Positions 23,620 to 33,965 of a stretch of DNA of 64,000 nucleotides are shown here, piece by piece. Every line of letters begins with the position of its first letter. Positions within the stretch are counted from its first letter, which is position 1. This DNA comes from Ridgeia piscesae (Eukaryota > Annelida > Polychaeta > Sabellida > Siboglinidae): assembly GCA_025642075.2 (NCBI GenBank), contig JAODUO010000138.1, forward strand, positions 160,001 through 224,000. Direction: 5' to 3'. Under the pieces are notes generated by a model. It saw only the letters and a list, made by a program, of their open reading frames with translations. It had not been told where the DNA came from and did not search any database. The position numbers were made by a program, and so were the translations under genes.

Positions 23620-24700
23620 CTTAGAAGTTGGTCAGGTATTGATCACATGTGCATAACTAAACTAAACTAAAGTAATTGATATTCAGCAGTGTACAGTAGA
23701 CCAACAACAACTAACCTTCTAAAAAATTAAGAACTGGCATAATAACTCAACTATCAGTGACCAGTTGCTATCATCACAGTTGCAGTCAGACTGGTGTATT
23801 TTAGGCTTCAGTTATGTAATTACTGTATAAATGCTGTATGATGAACGAGGTGGGCCACCTCACTGTTTTTCTAAGCCACCTCGCCCAAAATTGCCCCTCA
23901 GCTATTTCATGTTTCCCTGCACTCTATTTACTAGCAGGTAATGCTACAAACACATTTACATGTTGAATTGTAATTTCTTACCCCACTATATGCCAGGAAT
24001 AGGTTAAAACACATTTTATGATGTACCATTTTAAATTTACCCTGTAGTTTTTAAAATAGCATGCCCCCAGACCACCATAGAATCACATTGTGCCCTTATC
24101 CACCCTTGCTCGGCTCACCCTACCACCTCACCCATCATCTTACCTGGGGCAAACACTGTTAAGTGATATGTAATGTCACTGAAAATTATGCAAAATGTTT
24201 GAGACAAATTAAAATAGTAAATCACGCAGGCCATGGCCATGTAATTACAGTAATATGAAACAAAATATATGTAATATTACATCACATCGGGAAAACATGA
24301 GAAAGATCAGTTATTTGTTTTTATCTAATTTTTATACATTGTTAGATTGTAATTACGTAGTCCAAGGTTTTAAAATTTTTTATTGGTCTGATTTTTCTTA
24401 AGTGAGGTTCAGAGAATTTATGTAATTAAGTGTTCTTTCTAAGGGCTACCAATTTTGAACTGTCCACTATTTTATACCTGTACTTAGTATGATTTTTTAA
24501 ATGTTTTTTTTAATGATTTTTTTTTTGCAATCTATAATGGTAAATCAACTGTTGCAATGCTATTCTTCTATTTGATACACATTTGTAAATTTTGTTCACT
24601 ACAAAAATATGTCTAGTTTGATAAATTACTATTTTACTTTGTAATGTTATGTGAAATCGAGTATGTGCAATTTCAAAGTACAACTGTTTAAATAATGATT
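23620..24700. other. No coding signal inside the decayed-gene span
   Basis: AT-rich DNA without repeats or ORFs of note. It could be an old intron of the decayed SWIM-like gene. Confidence 0.4.
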
Positions 24701-25256
24701 TTTATTATATGATTGCATATGGTTTTTTTCAGAATATCCTGCCAGATGGATATTTCCATCATATCACAAGTTTTGTGAGAAATGAAGATGTAAAAGAAGA
24801 GGTAACTAATATAAACTTGTCAGTAATTATAAATAGTTCTACAAGCAACTCCACTACATTTTTTAGACATGGTTTTTTACTTGAAACAAACTGTTTTTGT
24901 ATGATAGTGTGTAGGTATATTAGTGGAATGACATATACAATTGGCTGATTCGTTTATGTACATTTACAAGTAATGTCCATACAAATAAATTTTCGTCTAC
25001 ATAGAAGTCAATCATATTGTACAGGAAATACATATTTTAAGTGAGTGCTTAATTGCAATATCACAGATAATAAGCCCAAAGTATTAAAATTATCCAAATA
25101 ATATTACATATTTCTTATACAGATTCGTTTCACGATAGTGATGCATCTAGAACTGGATAGTAAAAAAGCATCGATGGAAGTTTGAGGTCTCTTCGTATAC
25201 AACAATGAGTGTGCAGAGGACCTATCCCCATTGCAAGACAAGACATGTTTTTCGGG

Positions 25257-25276
25257 TATAATGTGTGTGTATGTGT

Positions 25277-25324
<48 letters not shown>

Positions 25325-25390
25325 GCGTGTGCGTGTGCGTGTGCGTGTGCGTGTGCGTGTGCGTGTGCGTGTGCGTGTGCGTGTGCGTGA
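25257..25390. repeat. GT/GTGTGC microsatellite
   Basis: (GT)n with GTAT interruptions, then about 12 units of GTGTGC. All alternating purine-pyrimidine. Overlapping ORFs on both strands are artefacts. Confidence 0.97.
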
Positions 25391-26330
25391 AAATGCACCA
25401 TACTGTCCATATGCATTAGCATTTGGCAAACTTCCCGCAGTGCCAGATGACTTATGTTCTGCTCAATGGATAATGGCTGCCTGACATGAAGAAGATTAAT
25501 TGCCCCTTTGCAGTCCTTGTTTCTAATTTATTTTGGCTTTTACTATGTGATACTTATTCTAGAGTACTTAGTCGCATGTATTTTAATATCCAAAATTAGA
25601 AGTCTATTGTTTTTTTTAGGTTGGATGAAAATGTCTTCAGTATTACAGGTTGACCTTTGCTGCCATCACAACACTCACCCACGACATCCTGCTGAGAAGA
25701 GACGTGTTGTCTGCCAGGCACTGCTGTCCTTCTTCATTTCCCTCAACGAACAGGATGAACAAGAAATGACACCTGTCACTGGAAGTGATTTTTGGGAGAC
25801 AGAGGCTGAAGGCAGTGAGGGAGATTGGCAACAGGATCGAGGGAAATGAAGCTCAAGAAGGCACAGTTCAGATTGACGCTGCAAGAGAGGAAGACAGCAA
25901 TGAATGTGACGAATTGCTACAGCGCTTCTCCACTTGCAATGACATTGTCGTTGCAAAAGTACATAAAAACCCTGAGGTCAGGTATGCGCTACGACAATAC
26001 CTAGATCAAGGGGAAAAACTCAAGACAAATGCAGCTCTGTCATCAGCCCTTCACTGCTTTGGCAGGAATTCCGGACTGTCATCATTTGGCCGCAAACGTC
26101 TCCGAACGACAGATACAATTGGAAATTCGGAGTCCAGCCATCTGCTGTTGTGAGACGTCGCATGGCTTGTGGGGGAAAGTGATCTCTGCAGACTGGACGT
26201 CCTACAAAATAAGCTGCAACCAACCAGCACGGCTAAAGAAACGGAAGTTTATCCCAAGTGCCCAACACTTGCCGACTCACCACCAAGTGGTACCTCACAA
26301 CCTGGCCGAATGTCCGTCATGACATGTCCT

Positions 26331-27100
26331 TTTATGGAAGACACATTCCAAGAAATGAAGTCTTCTGTCTTATTATGCTTATTATTGATACGTTTAATGC
26401 TTTTGTGTGTATACTGTGTTTCTGACACAGTAGTATTATAAATGTTCTATTTGCTGAAACAATCTCTACTAATTTTTTGATAATAATAATATGTAGTGCG
26501 TAATGCACAGCAATTTTCAGATTTTATCTCGTTATCTAAAGGACTCCTTCCTTGTGATACACCTGTGAAAAAGTCACACAACACGACAATATATTAATAT
26601 ACTTTATTTTTGGTAGTTTATTTCAGCACAGAACAGTATCACATGGCAAACAACAAAATGGCGTTTCTAAAAAAAATTCATCAAGTCATTCCCTTTAATT
26701 GTATACAAATGTGTGTGTGCGTGCGTGTGTGCGTGCGTGCGTGTTTTAGGTACAATGAATACATTAATACAAAAATATACATGCATAGAATAATGAGAAA
26801 AAGTGACTTCTGTAATTATGGCTAGCACATAAAAACATACATAGTACAATTGTTTCCAATGTGGTTCTCCCAAAAAGATATAAATAGCAAGTGCAATGCA
26901 AGTAATATCTGACAACAGACACGTACATTAAAATTACCAAGTGACACGTACTTGCTGTTCAAAATGTATGTACAAAAATATTTTATATTATAAAATAAAA
27001 ACCAATACTTGTTTTCACCACAATGTAAACACAGGCGAAACACGTGGTCACATGTACAGATGTACCACACAAACAGTGGCTGTATACGTGGACACATGCT
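26331..27100. other. Intergenic, no gene seen
   Basis: AT-rich DNA with a small GTGC microsatellite (about 26709-26748). Several short ORFs of 60-90 codons show no recognisable motif. Confidence 0.5.
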
Positions 27101-27660
27101 AGTTATTCATTGATCGAAAATTTCCCATTGCGGTGTTGCGTGGCGATACGCAGTGTCCGTCGGTTATCTCGTATTCTTGCTGACGTGTCCTGCCTCCTTT
27201 CCATCTTTGTTTGTGCGGCTGCTAGCTTGTTTTTGTTAGGCTGGTGAGTGCCCATTGCTGGAAGTACGCATGAGTTGTAGAATTTTCTCTTCAAGCATGT
27301 TCCTTGGTGTGTCGTTTTCCATCACCCCCTTTGTCTTCAACTTGTTCACCTTCAGACACTGATTTTCACTTTCATTACCTAATTTATGTAGCATTTGTTG
27401 TAGTTCATGTTGTGTATTAGCGCATACGAGTATGTCGTCGACGAAGCAAAAATGACTAAGATATTCGCCGTCTATCTTCAAGCCTGTGGCAGTCGTCGGA
27501 ATATGCTCTCGAGTGCTGCCGTAAACAGCTCTGGCGATATTGTATCTCCCTGTCCCTATTTGCTTTCTTTATGTAGTCGGACTGTCATCGAGCTATTGGT
27601 GTGTATATATCCTTCAGATGCTCGATGTACACATATTTTATCTACTGTTCTTGTAGCGAA
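27100..27660 (-). mobile_element. Degenerate LINE reverse transcriptase, minus strand
   Basis: Read on the minus strand: SMTVRLHKES, then GQGDTISPELFTAALESIF, a frame change, then DGEYLSHFCFVDDILVCAN (the RT catalytic box, normally FADDI), THQ-free helix QHELQQMLHKLG, KVNKLKTKGVMEND, and further on LPAMG and KLAAAQTKMER. This order matches the RT core and thumb of RTE/I-type LINEs. The A-to-V change in the catalytic box region, frameshifts and absence of endonuclease show a dead fragment. It is interrupted at its 5' side by a TA microsatellite (27667 on). Confidence 0.85.
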
Positions 27661-27663
27661 GTC

Positions 27664-27666
<3 letters not shown>

Positions 27667-27726
<60 letters not shown>

Positions 27727-27732
27727 TGAATA

Positions 27733-27782
<50 letters not shown>

Positions 27783-27876
27783 CATAGTGTGTACAAACAC
27801 GCACGCACGCAGCGCACGCACGCGCACGCACACGCACAGCACACGCACACGCACACGCACACACACACACACACAC
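27667..27876. repeat. Compound TA and CA/CG microsatellites
   Basis: (TA)n at about 27667-27724 and 27736-27782, separated by CTGAATATGA, then CGCA/CACG-rich and (CA)n at about 27797-27876. The two opposite LINE remnants lie either side of it. Confidence 0.96.
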
Positions 27877-27879
27877 TGA

Positions 27880-28095
27880 GAAAGTCAGAGAAATTAGACT
27901 ACGTTTGTATGGACATATGCAGAGAATGGAAGAAAACAACGATGTGTGAGCAATTCTTGACGGGAAAAAGACCAAGAGGGAGATGGATGGATTGCTTCCA
28001 AGGGGACATGCAGGAACTGCCTATCACCCCGGAGGATGCACAGGACAGAACATTCTGGAAATCAAGAATTCGGACCGCTCACCCCGCCTAGAAAG
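27880..28095 (+). mobile_element. LINE C-terminal fragment, plus strand
   Basis: One open frame gives ICREWKKTTMCEQFLTGKRP, RGRWMDCFQGDMQEL, TPEDAQDRTFWKSRIRTAHP and a stop. The RGRW-D...AQDR..W ending is the standard C-terminus of many animal LINE ORF2 proteins. It points away from the minus-strand RT fragment on the other side of the microsatellite. A GGGAGA purine tract (28094-28126) follows. Confidence 0.8.
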
Positions 28096-28388
28096 AGAGA
28101 GGGAGAGGGAGAGGAAGAGGGAGAGAGTGTTCATATGATCTGCCTGATACGTCACTGGGTTCGATATTGTTGTCAGCCCCCACCACGCTAACGCAAGTAC
28201 AGCGTGGACAATGCACAAATTCGAACACACATACCACCCAGCCCCATCGCCTTATGTATACAACTAAACGTAATACACGTGGCGCCAAAAGGTAGCTGAG
28301 TAAACCTGCGTGTATGCATAATTGATATTATGAATGACATTCTCCAAACAACAACTCGTTCATTTATGGTTCCCGAATTCTTGGCGTG

Positions 28389-28575
28389 TGACGTCATTTT
28401 AGTTTACCAGTCATGTGGTTTTGTCAACAATCACGATGACGTCATACGTTAATTTTGGACTTTAAAATCGTGGGTAGTTAAGGATGCGGCAAGGGTCAGC
28501 GTACGTTATTTAGACATACGTCACTAACAGCTATTAAGCCTATATAAACTATCATGGATAGCTTTTCGGACTAGT
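28389..28575 (+). promoter_or_regulatory. Promoter-like block: two CRE sites and a TATA box
   Basis: Two perfect TGACGTCA palindromes (28389-28396 and 28437-28444), a half-site ACGTCAC near 28519, and TATATAAA at 28541-28548. The next ATG (28636) opens only about 21 codons. I see no gene downstream on the plus strand, so this may drive a non-coding RNA, be a retroelement promoter, or be fortuitous. Confidence 0.4.
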
Positions 28576-28766
28576 TGGAATTGGTGCGGAACTCACAAGT
28601 TCACTCGCCGAGTCAAACTTAAGTATACATACAACATGGGCGTTTTTACATTTTGTCACCGTTTTATTGAATGGAACGAAGCGTACGCTTATGAAGCATA
28701 GCAGCACCTAATAGGCATCATTGTAATGTGTTTTTTTCTTCTGCAGTTTAGGCCTAATGTTCCAGA

Positions 28767-29045
28767 TTATATATCGTCCATAATGTCAAGTGTTCTTTTG
28801 CGAAGTGACACTTGAATCTCGTTTCGGACGTTTTTGGCGGCTTCGGTGACTTTCTCCGCAAATCGAACATAACACAGTACATACACATAACAGACACATA
28901 AGTCGAACAGACAACCAACACTTGTCCCGTCCACAAACCACCACAAACACCAGGTCTGGATACACAACAGGGGAATCCAATCAAAAGCGCCAACTTTTTC
29001 AGGACACTCAGTTGATTGCCCCTGGATCTCATCCGGGAATTGCAA
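28767..29045 (-). CDS. Small hypothetical ORF, 92 codons
   Basis: Intact minus-strand ORF beginning MQFPDEIQGQ. It has a Cys/Trp/Val-rich hydrophobic middle (about residues 25-62, possible membrane segment) and a charged end, RFAEKVTEAAKNVRNE. No known domain, no splice context, and an overlapping 103-codon ORF in another frame. Probably chance. Recorded because it is intact in a region without other explanation. Confidence 0.12.
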   Translation of the reverse strand: MQFPDEIQGQSTECPEKVGAFDWIPLLCIQTWCLWWFVDGTSVGCLFDLCVCYVYVLCYVRFAEKVTEAAKNVRNEIQVSLRKRTLDIMDDI

Positions 29046-29254
29046 CGGTCCCCCGTAACAATCACCTCGTCACAAAACTAAACAACACTGAACATAGAAT
29101 CGGGCGTTGACACTAATACGTCGTAGTGGCCCACAGAGAAAGAGACAAGACACGGACAGGACGTACGATGCGGAGTTACTTAATACCGTCTGCTGCTGTG
29201 GCAAGATCGGGTGCTCGGGTGTGATGCCGCCTTTCGATGCGAGTTGAACGTCGA

Positions 29255-29545
29255 TCATTCATGGGCGGCGCCGTCACTCATATGAATGTGCGATGTTGCC
29301 GCGGAAAGATTCAGCTCGTCTGTGATCGTAACGACACGGGGCATTCTGGATTTGCAGTAGCGATGGCGATGGTAGAGAACAGCAACGCATTTCTGCGATG
29401 TCGCGTTTCGGTGCGAATCATGGCGGCGCCGGTGGATGTGTGAATGTGCGATGTTGACGCCGAAAGGTTTGGCTGTCTTTTATCGTGACGACACGCGGCA
29501 TTCTGAATTTGCGGTGGCGGTGGCGAAGAGCAACGCCATTCACGA
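29255..29545. repeat. Diverged tandem duplication of about 160 bp, CpG-rich
   Basis: 29259-29392 and 29419-29542 match in order: GGCGGCGCCG, GAATGTGCGATGTTG, CGAAAG/GGAAAG, ATCGTAACGACACG/ATCGTGACGACACG, GGCATTCTG, TTTGC, AGCAACGC. The copies differ at many positions. The surrounding 29.1-29.9 kb is much richer in CpG than the rest of the window. Confidence 0.85.
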
Positions 29546-30821
29546 CTGCGCACACCTGAAAACGCAATAACAACATCTGAGTAACCATAACTTTTAAAGC
29601 AAACGCATCATATACATTTTGCAAGCAGCTTAGGTTTGAATTCGCAATGTGTTATCCATATGAATGCTTACCTTGTTACCCGAGAGCGGTGGTAACCATG
29701 GCATGGCGGCGACGTTGGCACCGACAACTTGGTGCAGGGAAGACGGCGATGAAATTATGTTCAATCGCACCAGAGCAGAGTCGTGTCTTCAAACTTGCGC
29801 GTGTTGCCGCTAACGTTCGACCGCTTCTGTTGTTGTAGCGCGAATGTTCAGGCTCGACAAACAATACATCCGAAGTCTTTTCGCGTTGGCTTCTCTGTTT
29901 GAGCTTCTGAACGTGTTCCTAGATCGAGGAGTTGCGCTCAACTGATTTTCTTAACGATCAAATCCACGTATAACGTTACTTATTCGAAGGTTTTGATTGG
30001 CTAATATGGAACCCCTGTTTAACTAACCAATCAGAATGAAATAATTGCAACATCCCGTAGAAAGTTCTAGAAGGAAAGACTGTTCAACAGACCAATGAGA
30101 ACGTTCGATTCAAAACCGATTGACCTAACCCAAACGGTTTTTCTAGTGTATTTTTTTCTGGATATGACACAAACAAAGCGACGTTTTTGAAGACGAAAGT
30201 GGTAAATTATATGCAATTTTGCATTTTTTTTAAATATGGCTAGCTTAGCGTTTGGACGATTTTGCGCGGTGGTTAATTAAACAAACGTGAGTTTTTTGCA
30301 CTTAACAACTACCCCGTCATGATCAATGCCAATGGACTAGCTCGTGAAAGTCAGAACGCGCACGCGTGTGATTACGTACGCGCTCGCGGTGACGTATTTC
30401 AGTGGACGTAGGCCTATAATACTTCGCAGACGACCAACATCCTCTCCATGCCGACAAAATGAGGGACCTTTGGTATATTTGATTCCGTCTGTAAAACTTT
30501 AAATTCCGATGCAGAGAACTACTGAGAAATGCATAATTTATTTCCGCACAAATAAAAACAGTGCGTTGTAAGCAAAATTTGCACCTTATGCCCCTGCCCC
30601 TGTTATTGTCAATCTCTGTCTACCTCTAGATTCCCCTCTCCGGTTTTAAACGCCTGTTTAATCTGAAAGACCCCACATTTGATACTGACAATGACGTAAG
30701 CACAGGGGCGATAACTCTTTAGTTCCTGTATAGCCTGGTGAAGTTATTCAGTGTTGCAAAAACAAAAGTAGTGAATTGTCATAATCTGTACCGTACTTAT
30801 GAATTGGTTCTGGTATAACCC

Positions 30822-30825
<4 letters not shown>
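29546..30825. other. CpG-richer intergenic DNA without a recognised gene
   Basis: Contains short ORFs of 60-68 codons and a good donor-like site on the minus strand near 29671 (AACAAG|GTAAGC after an ATG). I could not build a convincing gene. From 30.4 kb on it is ordinary AT-rich DNA. Confidence 0.4.

Positions 30826-30827
<2 letters not shown>

Positions 30828-30889
<62 letters not shown>
30828..30889. repeat. TA microsatellite
   Basis: Perfect (TA)n, about 31 units. Confidence 0.97.
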
Positions 30890-30895
<6 letters not shown>

Positions 30896-31012
30896 AATTG
30901 AACACTGCCTGCTAGCCGTCTGCCATAGGGCCTACATCATTTACACGCCATCGACAATGGTTTTAGTAACATGATAGTAACATGATCTGATAGAAAGTGT
31001 TCCAGTAATAAA

Positions 31013-31190
31013 TACACACGCGCACGCGCACGCGCACGCGCACGCGCACGCGCACGCGCACGCGCACGCGCGCGCACGCGCACGCGCACGCGCACGCGCA
31101 CGCGCACGCACGCACGCGCACGCGCAGCGCACGCGCACGCGCACGCGCACGCACACGCACGCGCACACGCGCACAGCGACGCGCACGGCA
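31013..31190. repeat. CGCACG microsatellite, long alternating purine-pyrimidine tract
   Basis: About 25 units of CGCACG with a few CGCG or CACA interruptions. Nearly unbroken alternation over about 110 bp and again after a one-base slip near 31125. Three long minus-strand ORFs are artefacts of the period. Confidence 0.97.
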
Positions 31191-31469
31191 CCACATCCAG
31201 CCAATGTAATAAAAAGAAAATTATAATCCCTTCAACAAAGTTGAACACACACAATAACAATCGCTGTCCATAGAAACAACCAGCCAAAAGAGGAATAGAG
31301 GACGCGACACTATTAACTATGTTCAATTTAATTGCCAGTCACCTAGACACTTCTGGAACAACCGTCCGTAACCTAATCATGAATTGTTCGTTGGCCTTTA
31401 ATATATACAAACACATGTTCTGATTAAGAAGTTGTTGAACCTTGAGGTAAATCCTTATCATATGGATTA

Positions 31470-32530
31470 GGCAGTTTTATGTGATCGGCCACAGCGCGTC
31501 AGACTGAATGATCCTCTGTCGGACGAAATCGTAGTAAATACCGGAGCTTCGCAAGGATGCGTCCTTTCCCCAATTCTGTTTTCAATTTATACGAAAGACA
31601 TATCGTGTAACAATTCATTTCTTACCTTGATCAAATATGCAGATGACATGGCCCTTGTAGGTAATATTAAAGATGAACTCTCTCTTTCTGAGTATCTCCT
31701 TCAAATCGATGCGCTAAATTGCCAGTTTAAGTCCATCTTTCTTAAACTTAATACAACTTTAACTAATGAGTTCATGTTTGGAGGGAGAATGGTTAATCTG
31801 ACACCAAAACCGACATTCATAGGTAATCAAGAAGTGGAAATAGTCAAGAGCTTCAAGTATCTATAAGTACTTTACTTGAGGAAAGCTTGTCATTCTGTGA
31901 TCATGTTGGTTATGTTTACATGAGAGCCCAACAACGACTTTTCCTACTGAGAAAGCTGAAAAGTTTCTGTATTAGCCAGCACATTCTTGTTCTATCTGTT
32001 AACATAATTACATGGTATGGCAATGTCAGTGGCAAGAAAAAAGTTAAGCTTGCTCGTTTTGTCAATACAGCTAGCAATGTGATTGTTAACGAACAGTTTA
32101 TACAATGCAGCACTGAAAAGGAAAGCCAGACAAAAATTGTACCCATCCTCTGAATGAAATTTTTCAGAAACTTCCATCAGGGAGACGTCTAAAAGTTCCA
32201 CTAGCTAAAAAGAACCTGTTCAAGAAATCATGTATACCTTCTGCCATTTAAATTTTGATTGCTAAATTGTAATGTACTGTATACTTTTTTATTCCATACA
32301 CTTGTTGTATTGATTTAGTTAATCTTATTTATTTACCAATTTTAGTAAATATTATACATTTTATCATATTGTGTCTTATCAAAGTACCTTTTAAGAAGTA
32401 TTAGTTGCTTATTTATTTATTTATTAGATTACCTATTTATGTACTTGATTTATGTGTAACTGAAGACAAATTTCCGTTTTTAATGTGATGTTTTAAACGG
32501 ACAATAAAGTCTTTTGAATCTTGAATAATT
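31470..32530 (+). mobile_element. 5'-truncated LINE: reverse transcriptase end and 3' tail
   Basis: Plus-strand frames spell DRPQRVRLNDPLSDEIVVNT, GASQGCVLSPILFSIYTKD, LIKYADDMALVGNI (catalytic box YADD intact), VNLTPKPTFIGNQEVEIVKS, FKYL then a stop. After a frame change: SFCDHVGYVYMRAQQRLFLL, RKLKSFCISQHIL, NIITWYGNVSGK, and near 32165-32250 KLPSGRRLKVPLAKKNLFKK and SCIPSAI. An AT-rich 3' UTR ends with AATAAAGTCTTTTGAATCTT near 32503-32524. Wording fits a CR1/Rex1-like LINE. Stops and a deletion show it is inactive. Confidence 0.88.
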
Positions 32531-33239
32531 TTTTCAAGTTTAATAATTTGCTGACAATCAAACTATATCCATACCTGATAATGTTTGACTATGTCGTGTA
32601 ACATTCTTGGTAGAATGTGCGATGTATCGAATCCAATAAAACAGAAATATGCAGCACAATAACACACTTTACACAGCACTGCTCGTCGTGCAGCTAGAAG
32701 GCGGGGAATGTTCAGCTTCTCTTGTGCATATCAAAACAATTGTTCATTTTATGCTAAAACACCAAATATTTATGTGTTGATAGATATATATTAAGAACAT
32801 AATTGGACATTGAGCCATAACAAACTCGCACCGTTGTGGCCGGTTGGTCACAACATCCTATCCCACTGGGCCCACGTACATGCAATAACGGACACAATAA
32901 TATTATAGATTCATCATTCTAGTAACACTGAAAACCAAATAAATACTCACTAACAATATTTTATGGAATTTAAAAAAGTAATTGATCATTTCATAATATT
33001 AACATTTTATAATACATGCAGTGCCGTGAATAAGTAAAAACAGTTCTCGTAGTATTCTTTTCTGCACCGGTGTGTATAGGTCTGATTCCATGTCCGAACC
33101 AAACCAGGAAGAGGGAACTTGTGGACCGCGGCTTTCACACATGTGGGTATACGTGTCAGTATCACGTATGACCGTGTGTTTCGTCTATAGCTGTTAGTCC
33201 AACTAGCTAGGGTCTAGGAGAAACTGTCATGTAACAGTT
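32531..33239. other. Intergenic, nothing recognised
   Basis: AT-rich and moderately complex. No ORF over 60 codons and no repeat pattern noticed. Confidence 0.5.
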
Positions 33240-33965
33240 CTACGTGTGATTTGCTCTCGTAAGATGCGTGGTGACGTTTTCACAACAGATGCAGTTGATA
33301 ATACTGACCGTAAACCTAGCTCAACTGCTTTAATGGAGTCCTTCCATCTTGCACAGGTATACATCTCGATAACTCATTCAACACCCTGCCTTGGCAGCTA
33401 GGTAAGGAGTTAACTACAGCATTGTGATTGTTGGAGGTTCTGCAGGCCAAGAGACAGTGGACTATTTGTCAAGCCACTACACAGAAGTACCACCGACTGT
33501 CAGTAGCACCACGAAGGCACATACATGTACAATATAGGTACCTAGCACGGTACCGCGTGGCGTCTCTAACCAGACAGAACTGACCAAAACATCAAGGAAG
33601 AGTACTGCTGGCTAGAAAATGTGCTGAAGATTCTTGCACTTGCATCTGATGGTGAAGATAACTCTGTGAACCAGAGTGTGGAGAACATGTCCTGGACTGC
33701 AATACTATGCAAGGCACCAGCCTGTTGCCGTTGGAAAAAGTTATATGCCCAAGTCATGTGCAGCCCCACTCCCCCGTTCCACGAGAGTGCCCACTCGGTG
33801 CAATAGTCATGCACTCGATGGACGTAGTCAGGAAGGCTTTTCAACATCTGAATGTTACCAGTAGTAATGTTTGATCAAGCTTTGTTTGTGCCAAGCAGAT
33901 CCAATGGCGGCCTGCATTCCCATTTCGGATGTGACAGAACCATAGATGGGCAGAACTCACTTGGC
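33240..33965 (+). pseudogene. Decayed copy of an uncharacterised multicopy family
   Basis: Plus-strand pieces in three frames. 33264-33360 gives DVFTTDAVDNTDRKPSSTA. 33460-33525 gives DYLSSHYTEVPPTVSSTT. 33600-33790 gives WLENVLKILALASDGEDNS, MSWTAI or YYARHQPV after a shift, and PLPRFHESAHSV-like residues. 33795-33920 gives HSMDVVRKAFQHLN, a stop, then AKQIQW. The order (DN-D..PSST, SYT.VPP, W.ene, MSW.A.YA, AHSVA..HSM, KAIQ.LN, AKQIQW) resembles predicted proteins I recall in many copies from mollusc and coral genomes, without known function. At least three frame changes and a stop show it is dead. No DNA-binding or polymerase motif is visible. Confidence 0.45.

Larger units (their letters stand above)
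23500..26330 (+). pseudogene. Decayed gene with a SWIM-like zinc-finger fragment
   Basis: Broken plus-strand coding pieces. 23520-23595 gives SASCDCPDFQNETSII, resembling the first half of a SWIM finger (CxC...CxH). 24731-24800 is a short open segment. 25650-25850 and 25785-26153 give further open frames, including LHCFGRNSGLSSFGRKRLRT. A frame change near 26120 then yields FGVQPSAVVRRRMACGG, later GRPT, KKRKF and VPHNLAEC. The order (VQPSAVVRRR, basic GRP stretch, PHNLAEC) resembles the C-terminus of uncharacterised SWIM-domain proteins that I recall as multicopy in mollusc and cnidarian genomes. Stops and frameshifts between pieces indicate a pseudogene. Family placement is from memory. The functional class is unknown. 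Confidence 0.45.

Noticed and set aside
25130..25484. Arg-Thr/Val-Arg repeat ORFs
   Set aside because: GT/GTGTGC microsatellite read in several frames.
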